Below are positions 1 through 7,237 of a DNA stretch of 31,650 bases, piece after piece. Under the pieces are notes generated by a model, which worked only from the letters and a program-made list of their open reading frames with translations, ran no database searches and had not been told where the DNA came from. A program made the position numbers and the translations under genes. The first letter of the stretch is position 1. Each line of letters begins with the position of its first letter. This DNA is from UBA1081 sp045535305 (GTDB lineage Bacteria > Bacillota > Clostridia > Oscillospirales > Acutalibacteraceae). The stretch is taken from NCBI GenBank assembly GCA_045535305.1, contig JAZSLJ010000037.1, positions 1 to 31,650 on the forward strand, in the 5' to 3' direction.

Positions 1-102
1 GATGTTATTGCTCAAGCCATTCACTACTTTAATTACATAAAACCTTTGCGTAAACTGAATAGAAAAACGCCAGTCCAATACAGAATTGAACTGGCTGCTT
101 AA
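1..102 (+). CDS. IS3-family transposase, C-terminal fragment (runs off window start)
   Basis: The first 33 codons are open and end in TAA at 100-102. The peptide contains HYFNYIKPLRKLNRKTPVQYR, which matches the extreme C-terminus of IS3-family OrfB integrases (pattern YYN..RP...L...TP..YR), the DNA-cutting DDE enzyme of these insertion sequences. The catalytic DDE residues would lie upstream of the window, so nothing can be said about whether the enzyme is intact. The right end of the insertion sequence probably lies within about 40 bases after the stop, but I could not define its inverted repeat. A weak hairpin (142-147 with 152-157, loop GCAA) followed by a T-run at 162-168 may end its transcript. 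Confidence 0.75.
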   Translation, partial: DVIAQAIHYFNYIKPLRKLNRKTPVQYRIELAA

Positions 103-178
103 CTTATTCTTTTTTGTGTCTACAAAGTATTGACTATTTCAATCTGTGCAAACAGATGGGATTTTTTTATATCAGCAT

Positions 179-205
179 AAAAAACAACCGCCACGGCGGT
201 TGTTT
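179..205 (-). terminator. Rho-independent terminator of the chagasin-like gene
   Basis: Read on the minus strand, the stem formed by 196-205 and 182-191 (10 bp, GC-rich top, loop CGTG) is followed by six U residues (complement of the A-run 179-184). The stem starts inside the stop codon of the minus-strand gene, so gene and terminator are fused very compactly. Confidence 0.8.
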
Positions 206-590
206 ATTGAATGTTTACTATTGTAACCGTTCCGTCTTCGGCAATATCGAAGGTGTAGATATATTCTGTTGCCACAATTTTATTAAAACCTTCAAGTTTT
301 GTGTAACGGAAAGTAATGTTTACCGTACCGCTTCTTATTGAACGGAATGTAAATGATTTTGTTCCGCCGCCTACACCTGCTATCGCAGAGCCGGAATCAG
401 GTTTATAGCTTGTGTCAACAAGCATAAGATAGCCTATTTCATCCATTGAGTATTCCCAATTGTAACCTGAGGACGGATTTGTATATAATTCAACGGTAAT
501 TTCTTTTGCTGTTAAGTCAATGTTCAGTAACTGCAGAATTGAAATAAAAAAGGAGAAAATTCTGAATATTATATTGGAAACAGTAACCAT
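204..590 (-). CDS. Chagasin-like (inhibitor family I42) cysteine protease inhibitor
   Basis: This is a 128-residue protein with a hydrophobic N-terminus (about residues 6-28) that looks like a signal peptide or membrane anchor, followed by a beta-rich domain. The three inhibitory loops of the chagasin/I42 family can be matched in part: NPSSGYNWEY (family pattern NPTTGYxW) at about residues 38-47, a glycine-rich GVGGGTKSFTF loop at about 72-82, and a third region near FRYTKLEGFN where the family usually has an RPW-type motif that is not conserved here. The family blocks papain-like cysteine proteases. The ATG at 590 has a good AAAGGAG seven bases upstream. It is monocistronic, with its own consensus promoter and terminator, and is divergent from the next gene. 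Target protease unknown. Confidence 0.7.
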   Translation of the reverse strand: MVTVSNIIFRIFSFFISILQLLNIDLTAKEITVELYTNPSSGYNWEYSMDEIGYLMLVDTSYKPDSGSAIAGVGGGTKSFTFRSIRSGTVNITFRYTKLEGFNKIVATEYIYTFDIAEDGTVTIVNIQ

Positions 591-621
591 ATATACACTC
601 CTTTCGAAGATTATTTACTTT

Positions 622-650
622 ATTATAACAAATTGTTCTTTGTTTGTCAA
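622..650 (-). promoter_or_regulatory. Consensus sigma-A promoter for the chagasin-like gene
   Basis: On the minus strand TTGACA (650-645), a 17-base spacer and TATAAT (627-622) form a perfect consensus promoter. The predicted transcript start near 615 leaves a short leader of about 25 bases containing the AAAGGAG ribosome site. Confidence 0.8.
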
Positions 651-741
651 TTTTTATGACAAATTTTATTAACGATTTGTTAAAAAATTTATTCTGTGAA
701 AGAAATAAAAATTAAAATTTTGTGGAAATTTTACTATTTAC

Positions 742-771
742 TTTACTTTTGTATTATGTTTGAGTTATAAT
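742..771 (+). promoter_or_regulatory. Probable sigma-A promoter for the dockerin pseudo-phosphatase gene
   Basis: TTTACT at 742-747, an 18-base spacer and TATAAT at 766-771. The downstream gene starts at 803 with GGAGG seven to eight bases before its ATG. The region 591-741 between the divergent promoters is AT-rich and shows nothing else recognisable. Confidence 0.6.
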
Positions 772-802
772 ATACTGTGATTATTCATACGGAGGAACAG
801 AT

Positions 803-3800
803 ATGAAGATAATGAAAAGGTTCAGCGGTGTAAAAAGATTGTTTTCGGCAGTTCTTTGCGCGGCGTTGATTTTTGTAAGCAGTAGTCCTGCTTTTGCACA
901 TGCATCGTCTGTAGGTGATGTTACATTTGCAACAATGGCAGGTATTTCCTATGTTGCACCCAATAACAGAGGCAGCTATTGCGAGGAATTTTTGCTTGAT
1001 GCTAAGGTTAATAATTATCAGTACGAGCAGATTGACGGTATTCTTGATTCAGCATTTGCCGCATTGAAAGCAAAGGTTGAAAATGAAAATCTTAAATATC
1101 TTCTTCTTAACGGTGATTTGACTTATAACGGAGAGTATTCCAACCATGTGGCTGTTTCACAGATGCTTAATCAGCTTGAAGAAGAAACAGGTGTACAGGT
1201 TATCACTCTTGTGGGCGGAAAAGATGTAAATAATGCTCGGTCTGCATCATTTGCAAACGGCAAAAAAGATTATGTGATTACAACATCCTCCAGACAGATA
1301 AAAACTCTTTACGAGAATCTCGGATATGATATTGCGGCAAATACTTATTCATCTTACAGCACAACATCAGCCAATTTGTCATATTCCGTTGAGCTTGACG
1401 GCAATTACAGACTTATTGTTATTGATGCTACATATTTTGAATTTAAAAACGGAATGACAAGTGTTTCGGGTATGGTTTCCGACGAGCTTCTTTCATGGAT
1501 TAAAACAGAATGTACCATTGCAAGATACGCAGGTCAGGAAGTAATCGGTATGTGCTATTGGGATGTTACCGGTGAATCTCTTGACAATTCCGGCACTCTT
1601 GCTAATGCCGAAGCTGTTGCTCAGGCTCTTTCAGATGCAGGTATGCACTACATTTATACCGCAGGAAGCGGCAAAAATGATATTTCTGCCGTTGTTACCG
1701 ATGACGGCGGCGTGATTTACGATATAATGACTGCAGGTCTTGTAAGTTATCCCAATACCTTCAGAGTATCAAGCTTTTCAAAGGGAATCGGTACTTTTGA
1801 TGTTGTTGATGCTGATGCTGTTAAACCCATTGTGTCAAGAACGGGCGAAGAATATGCACAGCCTTACAGACAGACTGCATCACTAAAAATTCAGTATGCG
1901 GATTATGATTTAGCAAGATATTTTACAAATATCATTTCATATTATATCAGCTCAACACTTATTCCCGGTGTACAGGCTTCGGGCACTCTTGATTCCTTCG
2001 TATCTGCATATTACGGCAACTCTTTGACCAATATTATTAACGATGCCATCGACGGCGGACTTAATCTTTTCAATATAGTTGTATTTTTTGACGCATCTAA
2101 TATCATGAATCTGCTTGAAGATATGTTTGAGCAGGCACAGACGGGTATATTGAGTGATGTGGATGCCCTTACGGACACAATTTACAAAAGACTTTATACA
2201 TTTTTTAATACAAATATTTCATCGGTATCCTGTACGGCATTTATTGATTCATACGGATTCGGAAATAAGAATACAGGCGGCTCACTTAACGATTTTATAC
2301 TGTCTATGATTGTATATTCGGTTTACGGTAATGAAAATTCCGATTCTGACAGCTTTGTAAACGATGTAATTTATAATTTACAGTCGGGCAACCTTGTTAC
2401 ATTCCTTGCAAACCTTATTGGTGATGTAATTGTTGAAGATTTCCTTTTCGAAGATATTTTTTCTACAATTCAGTTCAAGCCTCAGTATCTTATTTTCCTT
2501 GATGACTCGGAAGACTCTTTCGGCTCATATTTGCAGACGATTTTTAAGATGTACATCGCTCTTCACGGTGAAACTGATTCTATAACAGGTGTGCTTAACA
2601 GTATTCTTAAAGACGGTTTGCTTAAAAATTATATTTCCGGTTCATCTGTAGGTGAAATGATAGACGGTATTGTTGACCATTATTTTTCCGATGATAATGC
2701 TGTAAGTGTAGGCGAACAGCTTGCCAGAATAGTTTTATCTTATGTGAAAGATGAAAACCCTGTTGCAAAAGGCGATTTTGGCGTTACATATGATGGCGAC
2801 AGTGTGTATTTTGCAGTTGCAACAAAAGAAAATTACCGCTTGCCCTCTATGATTACTGTTACTCCCGGTGCGGATTCAGCAACCGAAGCATATGTAACAT
2901 GGTACACAAGAGCAACAGTTAAAGGCTCGGATGTGGAGCTTTATTCCGATAAAAACAGTGTGTTCTACGGCAAACACTTTATCGGTGTTGAAGGTGTTTC
3001 TGTTGAAAAACAGACAGCAGCTGTAAACAGAACATACTATATGCTTGATCTGGGATTTGTTCAGCTTGGCGAAAATAACATCAATCTTTTGAAGCACACG
3101 GTAAAAATATCGGGACTTGAAGCAGGTTGCACATATTTCTTCCGTGTTGGCGACGGCGACAAGGGTTGGTGGAGCAGTACGGCAAGAATCACCACAGACG
3201 TTGCCGACAACAGAGTCAGCTTTATCCATATTACGGATACTTTCGGTGATACAAAGTCCGATTTTGACGTTGCAAATAAGGTTATTTCTGCGGCTATGTC
3301 ATCTCAGCTTTATGCTGATGCAGACTTTGTTCTCCATACAGGAAACTATGTAAACGATACCGCAGACCTTACAAAATGGCAGCTTTTCCTTGACGGCTCA
3401 GCTAACAATCTTCTTTCAACCTATATGTTACCTGTTGCAGGCAACACAGATACGGTTGATACAATTAAAAATAACTTTGCAGTCAGCTCATTAATGGGTG
3501 ATGCGGAGAAATCAGGTGTATATTATTCATTCAATTACGGCAACGCACATATCGTTGTGCTTGATTCAAACGATGTGAATAATAACGGTGAATTGAGTGC
3601 AAAACAGCTTGAATGGCTCGCTGCCGATATGAATAAATGTACCGCTGAATGGAAGATTTTTGCAATTCATAACCCTGTTTATACAAACGGCTCATCTTCA
3701 AAAAATGAAAATTATGCGGCATATATGAAGCAGATTTCTTCTCTTGCGGATAAATACAATGTTGACCTTGTTCTTACAGGTAACGACGGTGTTTATTACA

Positions 3801-4327
3801 GAACAGACGGTATGTACAACGGTGCTGTTGTTGATTCACCAAAGGTCAGTCTTGCTCATTCGGAAACAGGTGCTTACTACAAAACAATAACAAATGCGGC
3901 AGGTACGGTTTATTCTGCATTGGGTTCATCGGGCGTCGATGCTTACAACTCTGCAGACATTTACAATGTTTCGGATTTCTTCCCCCAGTCGGGTAAAAAT
4001 CTTGATTCTGAACTGCCCATGTTCTCCGGCATTGAAATTATCGGTGATACTCTTTACCTTACAACTTACACACTTAACTCAGCAAAAAATACACTTACAA
4101 AGGTAGACAGTATTGCAATCAAAAAAGGCTCAACAGAGCTTCGCGGAGATGTTAACTTTGATAAAACAGTTACAGCCGAAGACGCAAGACTTGCATTGAG
4201 ATCGGCGGCACAGCTTGAGCTTCTTACCGAAGAACAGCTTGTTGCGGCAGACATCAACGGCAACGGTGAGGTTACAGCCGAAGATGCAAGAACTATTTTG
4301 AGAATTGCTGCAGGGCTTCAACAATAA
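803..4327 (+). CDS. Secreted dockerin protein with two degenerate metallophosphoesterase domains
   Basis: This is a 1174-residue exported protein. Residues 1-34 are a signal peptide ending AFAHA. About 40-330 resembles clostridial exported metallophosphoesterases: GDLTYNGE is kept at about 104-111, but the usual GNHD reads GGKD (about 137), the usual MMHH region reads CYWD (about 252), and the GHFH loop reads AGSGKND (about 287). A long helical segment (about 355-660) follows, then a fibronectin-like domain as in purple acid phosphatases (about 680-800). A second phosphoesterase fold (about 800-1090) has DTF for DxH, GNYVND for GDxxD, GNTD for GNHD, a preserved IHNP, and TGNDGVYY for GHVHxYE. 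The C-terminus (about 1114-1174) is a type I dockerin with two calcium-loop repeats (GDVNFDKTVTAEDAR and ADINGNGEVTAEDAR). Both catalytic centres seem lost, so a binding or scaffolding role is more likely than phosphatase activity. The next gene has its own promoter, and no terminator lies between. Confidence 0.8.
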   Translation: MKIMKRFSGVKRLFSAVLCAALIFVSSSPAFAHASSVGDVTFATMAGISYVAPNNRGSYCEEFLLDAKVNNYQYEQIDGILDSAFAALKAKVENENLKYLLLNGDLTYNGEYSNHVAVSQMLNQLEEETGVQVITLVGGKDVNNARSASFANGKKDYVITTSSRQIKTLYENLGYDIAANTYSSYSTTSANLSYSVELDGNYRLIVIDATYFEFKNGMTSVSGMVSDELLSWIKTECTIARYAGQEVIGMCYWDVTGESLDNSGTLANAEAVAQALSDAGMHYIYTAGSGKNDISAVVTDDGGVIYDIMTAGLVSYPNTFRVSSFSKGIGTFDVVDADAVKPIVSRTGEEYAQPYRQTASLKIQYADYDLARYFTNIISYYISSTLIPGVQASGTLDSFVSAYYGNSLTNIINDAIDGGLNLFNIVVFFDASNIMNLLEDMFEQAQTGILSDVDALTDTIYKRLYTFFNTNISSVSCTAFIDSYGFGNKNTGGSLNDFILSMIVYSVYGNENSDSDSFVNDVIYNLQSGNLVTFLANLIGDVIVEDFLFEDIFSTIQFKPQYLIFLDDSEDSFGSYLQTIFKMYIALHGETDSITGVLNSILKDGLLKNYISGSSVGEMIDGIVDHYFSDDNAVSVGEQLARIVLSYVKDENPVAKGDFGVTYDGDSVYFAVATKENYRLPSMITVTPGADSATEAYVTWYTRATVKGSDVELYSDKNSVFYGKHFIGVEGVSVEKQTAAVNRTYYMLDLGFVQLGENNINLLKHTVKISGLEAGCTYFFRVGDGDKGWWSSTARITTDVADNRVSFIHITDTFGDTKSDFDVANKVISAAMSSQLYADADFVLHTGNYVNDTADLTKWQLFLDGSANNLLSTYMLPVAGNTDTVDTIKNNFAVSSLMGDAEKSGVYYSFNYGNAHIVVLDSNDVNNNGELSAKQLEWLAADMNKCTAEWKIFAIHNPVYTNGSSSKNENYAAYMKQISSLADKYNVDLVLTGNDGVYYRTDGMYNGAVVDSPKVSLAHSETGAYYKTITNAAGTVYSALGSSGVDAYNSADIYNVSDFFPQSGKNLDSELPMFSGIEIIGDTLYLTTYTLNSAKNTLTKVDSIAIKKGSTELRGDVNFDKTVTAEDARLALRSAAQLELLTEEQLVAADINGNGEVTAEDARTILRIAAGLQQ

Positions 4328-4330
4328 GCC

Positions 4331-4359
4331 TTGACAATATTATATTTAAATAATATAAT
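4331..4359 (+). promoter_or_regulatory. Perfect consensus promoter before the ceramidase-like gene
   Basis: TTGACA (4331-4336), a 17-base spacer and TATAAT (4354-4359), starting three bases after the stop of the preceding gene. Transcription would begin near 4366, about 25 bases before the ATG. Confidence 0.8.
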
Positions 4360-4390
4360 AAATGTATAAATTTAACAGAAGGTGAACAAC

Positions 4391-5992
4391 ATGAAAAAAA
4401 CTTTCAAAAAATTAATCGCAGTTGTTCTTTGTTTAACACTTATCGGTTGTACATCCGCACCCGTGGCTTTTGCCGCATTTGACCCCGAAGTGTCTGTAAA
4501 CGAAGAAGTAAATCCCATTGTAAAAAAACTTTACGATGTTGTTGATGTTATTATCGATAAGGTTGTTGGTGCAATCAACAGTTTTATTCCCACTCCTGCA
4601 AACTGGATAGACATTAAAGATTATGACGGTAAGGTTGCTATGGAAGGTATGGACACATTCCTTGATGAAGCAGCTGACGGCGCATATTGGTCTTTAGGTT
4701 ATGCAAATGCATCACTTCTTACAGGTAATGAGATGGACGGTAAGCATTTTGTCGGCGGCTCTCTTTCAGTTACTGACAAAAATGTATCATCTGTTATGGA
4801 TGACCTTAAGGTAAGAACTGTTGCTCTCAGCGATAACAGCGGCAGAGGTACAGTTGTTTTTGCTGTACTTGATGCTTACGGCTTTGCTTTGCCTCAGGTA
4901 AACATTATCCGCGAACAGATGGCAGATTATTGCGCAGCAAATAACATCGTAAGCCTTAACATCGCAGTTATGCATCAGCACAGTGCTGTTGACACATTCG
5001 GTATGAACGGAAGCATCGTTAAAGCTCTCGGCAATTTCTTCACAGAAAATGACGTTAACGGTATCAACGAGGAATATATGGAGAATCTCCGCAATGTTGT
5101 TGCAGCATCAGTTGAAGCTGCTGTTGAGGATATGACTGCAGGTACTCTTTACTACGGTACTGCTGATTTCTCTGAATTTGTATCAGATAAGCGTGATCCT
5201 CAGGTTCTTGCAACAGAGTTTGACCGTTTCCGTTTTGTTCCCGCTGACGGTTCAGAGGAAACATGGTTCACAACAAGCGCTATCCACTGTGTCGGTAACG
5301 GTGCAGGCGGTACAGATATTACAGGCGACTATCCCTACTATATGGAACAGTACATCAACGAAACATTTGATGCAAACTTTATTATGATTCTCGGTGCAGA
5401 GCAGGGTACAACACAGGATAAAGATTCTCTTGAGCTTGCAGATGACCTTACAACTCCCGAAGCTCTTACAGCTTACGGCGCAGCTCTTTCAGAGAGATTT
5501 GCATCAATCAATAACGAGGTTGAGGTTGAGCCCGTTCTTAACATCAAGCATGCAGCCGCAACATACGAAATCACAAACCAGATTCTTGTATTTGCCGCAA
5601 AAGCAGGTCTTCTTTCAAACGGCGTTCTTAAGAACAACGGTCATTTTGAGGTTATTTCCGAAATCGGTTATATGGAAATCGGTACAGATATCGCAGTTGT
5701 TCTTTGCCCCGGTGAGATTGCCGCAGAGCTTGTTTACGGCGGTTGCCTTGGTGCTGACAAGTCATGGACAGGTAAGGATTGGACTCTTGGCTATATCGGT
5801 GATATGACAGATAAGGAAACAGTTATTGTATTCGGTATTATCAACGACCAGGTTGGTTACATTATCCCCGATAACGATTATATGGCACTCCTTGAGCCTT
5901 CAAACAAGAGCCTTGAGCTTGTTTCAACAGGTAATGTTACAGCTCCTGCAATGGTAGAAGATTTTGCAGACCTTATCGCAAGCGTAAAATAA
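4391..5992 (+). CDS. Exported neutral/alkaline ceramidase-like amidohydrolase
   Basis: The ATG at 4391 is preferred over an in-frame GTG at 4382 because AGAAGG ends about eight bases before it, giving 533 residues. The N-terminus is a signal peptide with LIGC (a possible lipobox) and a second possible cleavage site at AFAAF. Features of the neutral ceramidase family (PF04734) are recognisable in order: a DAYGF strand near 160, HQHSAVDTFG at about 195-204 (family THTHSGPG, first zinc histidine), SAIHCVG at about 295-301 (family FAVHxTS, second histidine), GDYPYYME at about 312, CPGEIAAEL at about 439-447 (family PGE, zinc glutamate), and INDQVGY at about 482-488 (zinc tyrosine). All four expected zinc ligands therefore have counterparts. 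The family splits ceramide into sphingosine and fatty acid. The protein is shorter than typical ceramidases (about 650 residues), apparently lacking the C-terminal Ig-like domain. Substrate is inferred. Confidence 0.7.
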   Translation: MKKTFKKLIAVVLCLTLIGCTSAPVAFAAFDPEVSVNEEVNPIVKKLYDVVDVIIDKVVGAINSFIPTPANWIDIKDYDGKVAMEGMDTFLDEAADGAYWSLGYANASLLTGNEMDGKHFVGGSLSVTDKNVSSVMDDLKVRTVALSDNSGRGTVVFAVLDAYGFALPQVNIIREQMADYCAANNIVSLNIAVMHQHSAVDTFGMNGSIVKALGNFFTENDVNGINEEYMENLRNVVAASVEAAVEDMTAGTLYYGTADFSEFVSDKRDPQVLATEFDRFRFVPADGSEETWFTTSAIHCVGNGAGGTDITGDYPYYMEQYINETFDANFIMILGAEQGTTQDKDSLELADDLTTPEALTAYGAALSERFASINNEVEVEPVLNIKHAAATYEITNQILVFAAKAGLLSNGVLKNNGHFEVISEIGYMEIGTDIAVVLCPGEIAAELVYGGCLGADKSWTGKDWTLGYIGDMTDKETVIVFGIINDQVGYIIPDNDYMALLEPSNKSLELVSTGNVTAPAMVEDFADLIASVK

Positions 5993-6006
5993 GATAAAAT
6001 TAATAA

Positions 6007-6037
6007 AATGTCCGGTGTTTTTCATCGGACATTTTTT
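6007..6037 (+). terminator. Rho-independent terminator after the ceramidase-like gene
   Basis: An 8-bp stem AATGTCCG (6007-6014) pairs with CGGACATT (6026-6033) and runs into a T-tract up to 6037, 15 bases after the stop codon. Confidence 0.8.
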
Positions 6038-6051
6038 ACGAAAGCAAAGTA

Positions 6052-6186
6052 AACAATAATTTAATGTACAATGTACAATTTACAATGTACAATTATTGAA
6101 TAATATATGAATCGGGTTAAAGGGCGAAGCCCTTTCCTTCATTGTACATTATACATTGTACATTGTTAATTGGCTAAATTATTGTT
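6052..6186. repeat. MITE-like element, 135-bp type (copy 1)
   Basis: Non-coding element bounded by AACAATAATTTA (6052-6063) and its inverted copy TAAATTATTGTT (6175-6186), flanked on both sides by TA (6050-6051 and 6187-6188). The interior is made of repeated TGTACAAT-like units on both sides of a central hairpin AAAGGGC-GAA-GCCCTTT. Position 10001-10132 holds the same element in the opposite orientation. TA flanks and short perfect inverted ends are typical of IS630/Tc1-mariner-type miniature elements, but no transposase of that kind is in the window. This copy lies between a terminator and a promoter, so it touches no gene. Confidence 0.85.
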
Positions 6187-6217
6187 TACCATTCAAATAA
6201 CAATATAAAAAAGAATG

Positions 6218-6246
6218 TTGAATATGTGCGGAATATATGTTATACT
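6218..6246 (+). promoter_or_regulatory. Sigma-A promoter for the nucleotidyltransferase gene
   Basis: TTGAAT (6218-6223), a 17-base spacer and TATACT (6241-6246). The ATG follows at 6280 with AGAAGG upstream. Confidence 0.7.
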
Positions 6247-6279
6247 CTTATAAAATAAATAATTAAAGAAGGTAATACT

Positions 6280-7155
6280 ATGGCTAAGAATGCAACACTT
6301 GTAGTAATGGCGGCAGGTATGGGCAGCCGTTTCGGCGGTCTTAAGCAGATGGAGCCCATTTCCGAGGACGGCAGAGTTCTGCTTGATTTTTCCGCTTACG
6401 ATGCAGTAAAAGCAGGTTTTACAAAAATAGTTTTCGTTATAAAAAAGGCTATTGCTGATGATTTTATTTCAATCGTCGGCAAGCGTATAGAAAAAATGGT
6501 TAAGGTTGAGTATGTTTATCAGGAGCTTGATAAGCTTCCCGAAGGCTTTACCTGTCCTGAGGGCAGAGAGAAGCCCTGGGGTACATCCCATGCAATTCTT
6601 TGCTGTAAGGATGCTGTAAATGAACCTTTTGCAGTTGTAAATGCAGACGACTATTACGGCAGAGGTGCTTTTGAAAAGATTTACAATGAGCTTATAAAAG
6701 ACAATGATGACTACTGCATGGCAGGTTACCGTGTAAAGAACACTCTTACAGAGAACGGATATGTTTCGAGAGGTGTTTGTGAGGTTGTTGACGGCTGTCT
6801 TACAGGTGTTGTAGAGCGTACAAAGATTATGGACTGCAAATTCACCGAGGATGACGGCGAAACATGGACTGAGCTTGATCCCGATACACTTGTATCAATG
6901 AATCTTTGGGGATTCAAGCCCGATATATTCCAATATCTTGAAGAAGGCTTTATCAATTTCCTTAAAGAGAAAATAAATGTTCCCAAGTCGGAATATTATC
7001 TTCCCCAGACAGTAGCGGAACTTATTGAAAGCGGCAAAAAGACAGTAAAGGTTATCCCTGCAGAGGATAAGTGGTACGGCGTTACATATAAAGAGGATAA
7101 AGCAGACGTTGTAAAGGCTATCGGTGAGTTTATCGCCGCAGGAATGTACGATTGA
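6280..7155 (+). CDS. Sugar-phosphate nucleotidyltransferase (NTP-transferase fold)
   Basis: A 291-residue cytoplasmic enzyme of the nucleotidyltransferase superfamily that joins a sugar phosphate to an NTP to make an activated sugar. The N-terminus has VVMAAGMGSRFGGLKQM (residues 8-24), the nucleotide-binding signature GxGxR...K. NADDYYG near residue 125 is the metal-binding aspartate motif, and PWGTSHAIL near 104 is the usual substrate loop. It has no recognisable second domain, so the sugar cannot be named; this short form is widespread in Clostridia as an uncharacterised protein. It has its own promoter and a terminator directly after the gene, so it is transcribed alone. The gene lies between two inverted copies of the short repeat element (6052 and 10001). 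Confidence 0.8.
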   Translation: MAKNATLVVMAAGMGSRFGGLKQMEPISEDGRVLLDFSAYDAVKAGFTKIVFVIKKAIADDFISIVGKRIEKMVKVEYVYQELDKLPEGFTCPEGREKPWGTSHAILCCKDAVNEPFAVVNADDYYGRGAFEKIYNELIKDNDDYCMAGYRVKNTLTENGYVSRGVCEVVDGCLTGVVERTKIMDCKFTEDDGETWTELDPDTLVSMNLWGFKPDIFQYLEEGFINFLKEKINVPKSEYYLPQTVAELIESGKKTVKVIPAEDKWYGVTYKEDKADVVKAIGEFIAAGMYD

Positions 7156-7159
7156 TTGC

Positions 7160-7188
7160 TTGACAAATATTTTAAATAATTGTATTAT
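7160..7188 (+). promoter_or_regulatory. Consensus promoter for the MATE gene, abutting a terminator stem
   Basis: TTGACA (7160-7165), a 17-base spacer and TATTAT (7183-7188). The predicted start (near 7195) falls inside the left arm of the terminator hairpin that starts at 7189. Confidence 0.75.
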
Positions 7189-7221
7189 ATATCGGGTATG
7201 AAAATACCCGATATTTTTTTT
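7189..7221 (+). terminator. Terminator of the nucleotidyltransferase gene, overlapping the MATE promoter start
   Basis: An 11-bp stem ATATCGGGTAT (7189-7199) with ATACCCGATAT (7204-7214), GAAA tetraloop, followed by a run of T to 7221. Readthrough from the upstream gene sees the full stem. A transcript started at the overlapping promoter would keep only about 5 bp of it. Confidence 0.8.
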
Positions 7222-7237
7222 GAAAGAGAAAGATAAA

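Noticed and set aside
803..4327. Annotation as an active purple-acid-type phosphatase
   Set aside because: The folds match, but the metal-binding residues in both domains are replaced at most motif positions, so activity is not supported.
6052..6186. Repeated TGTACAAT units considered as a CRISPR-like or regulator-binding array
   Set aside because: The units are too short and irregular, have no spacers, and recur as a whole in the copy at 10001-10132 inside the same inverted ends, so they are part of a mobile-type element.
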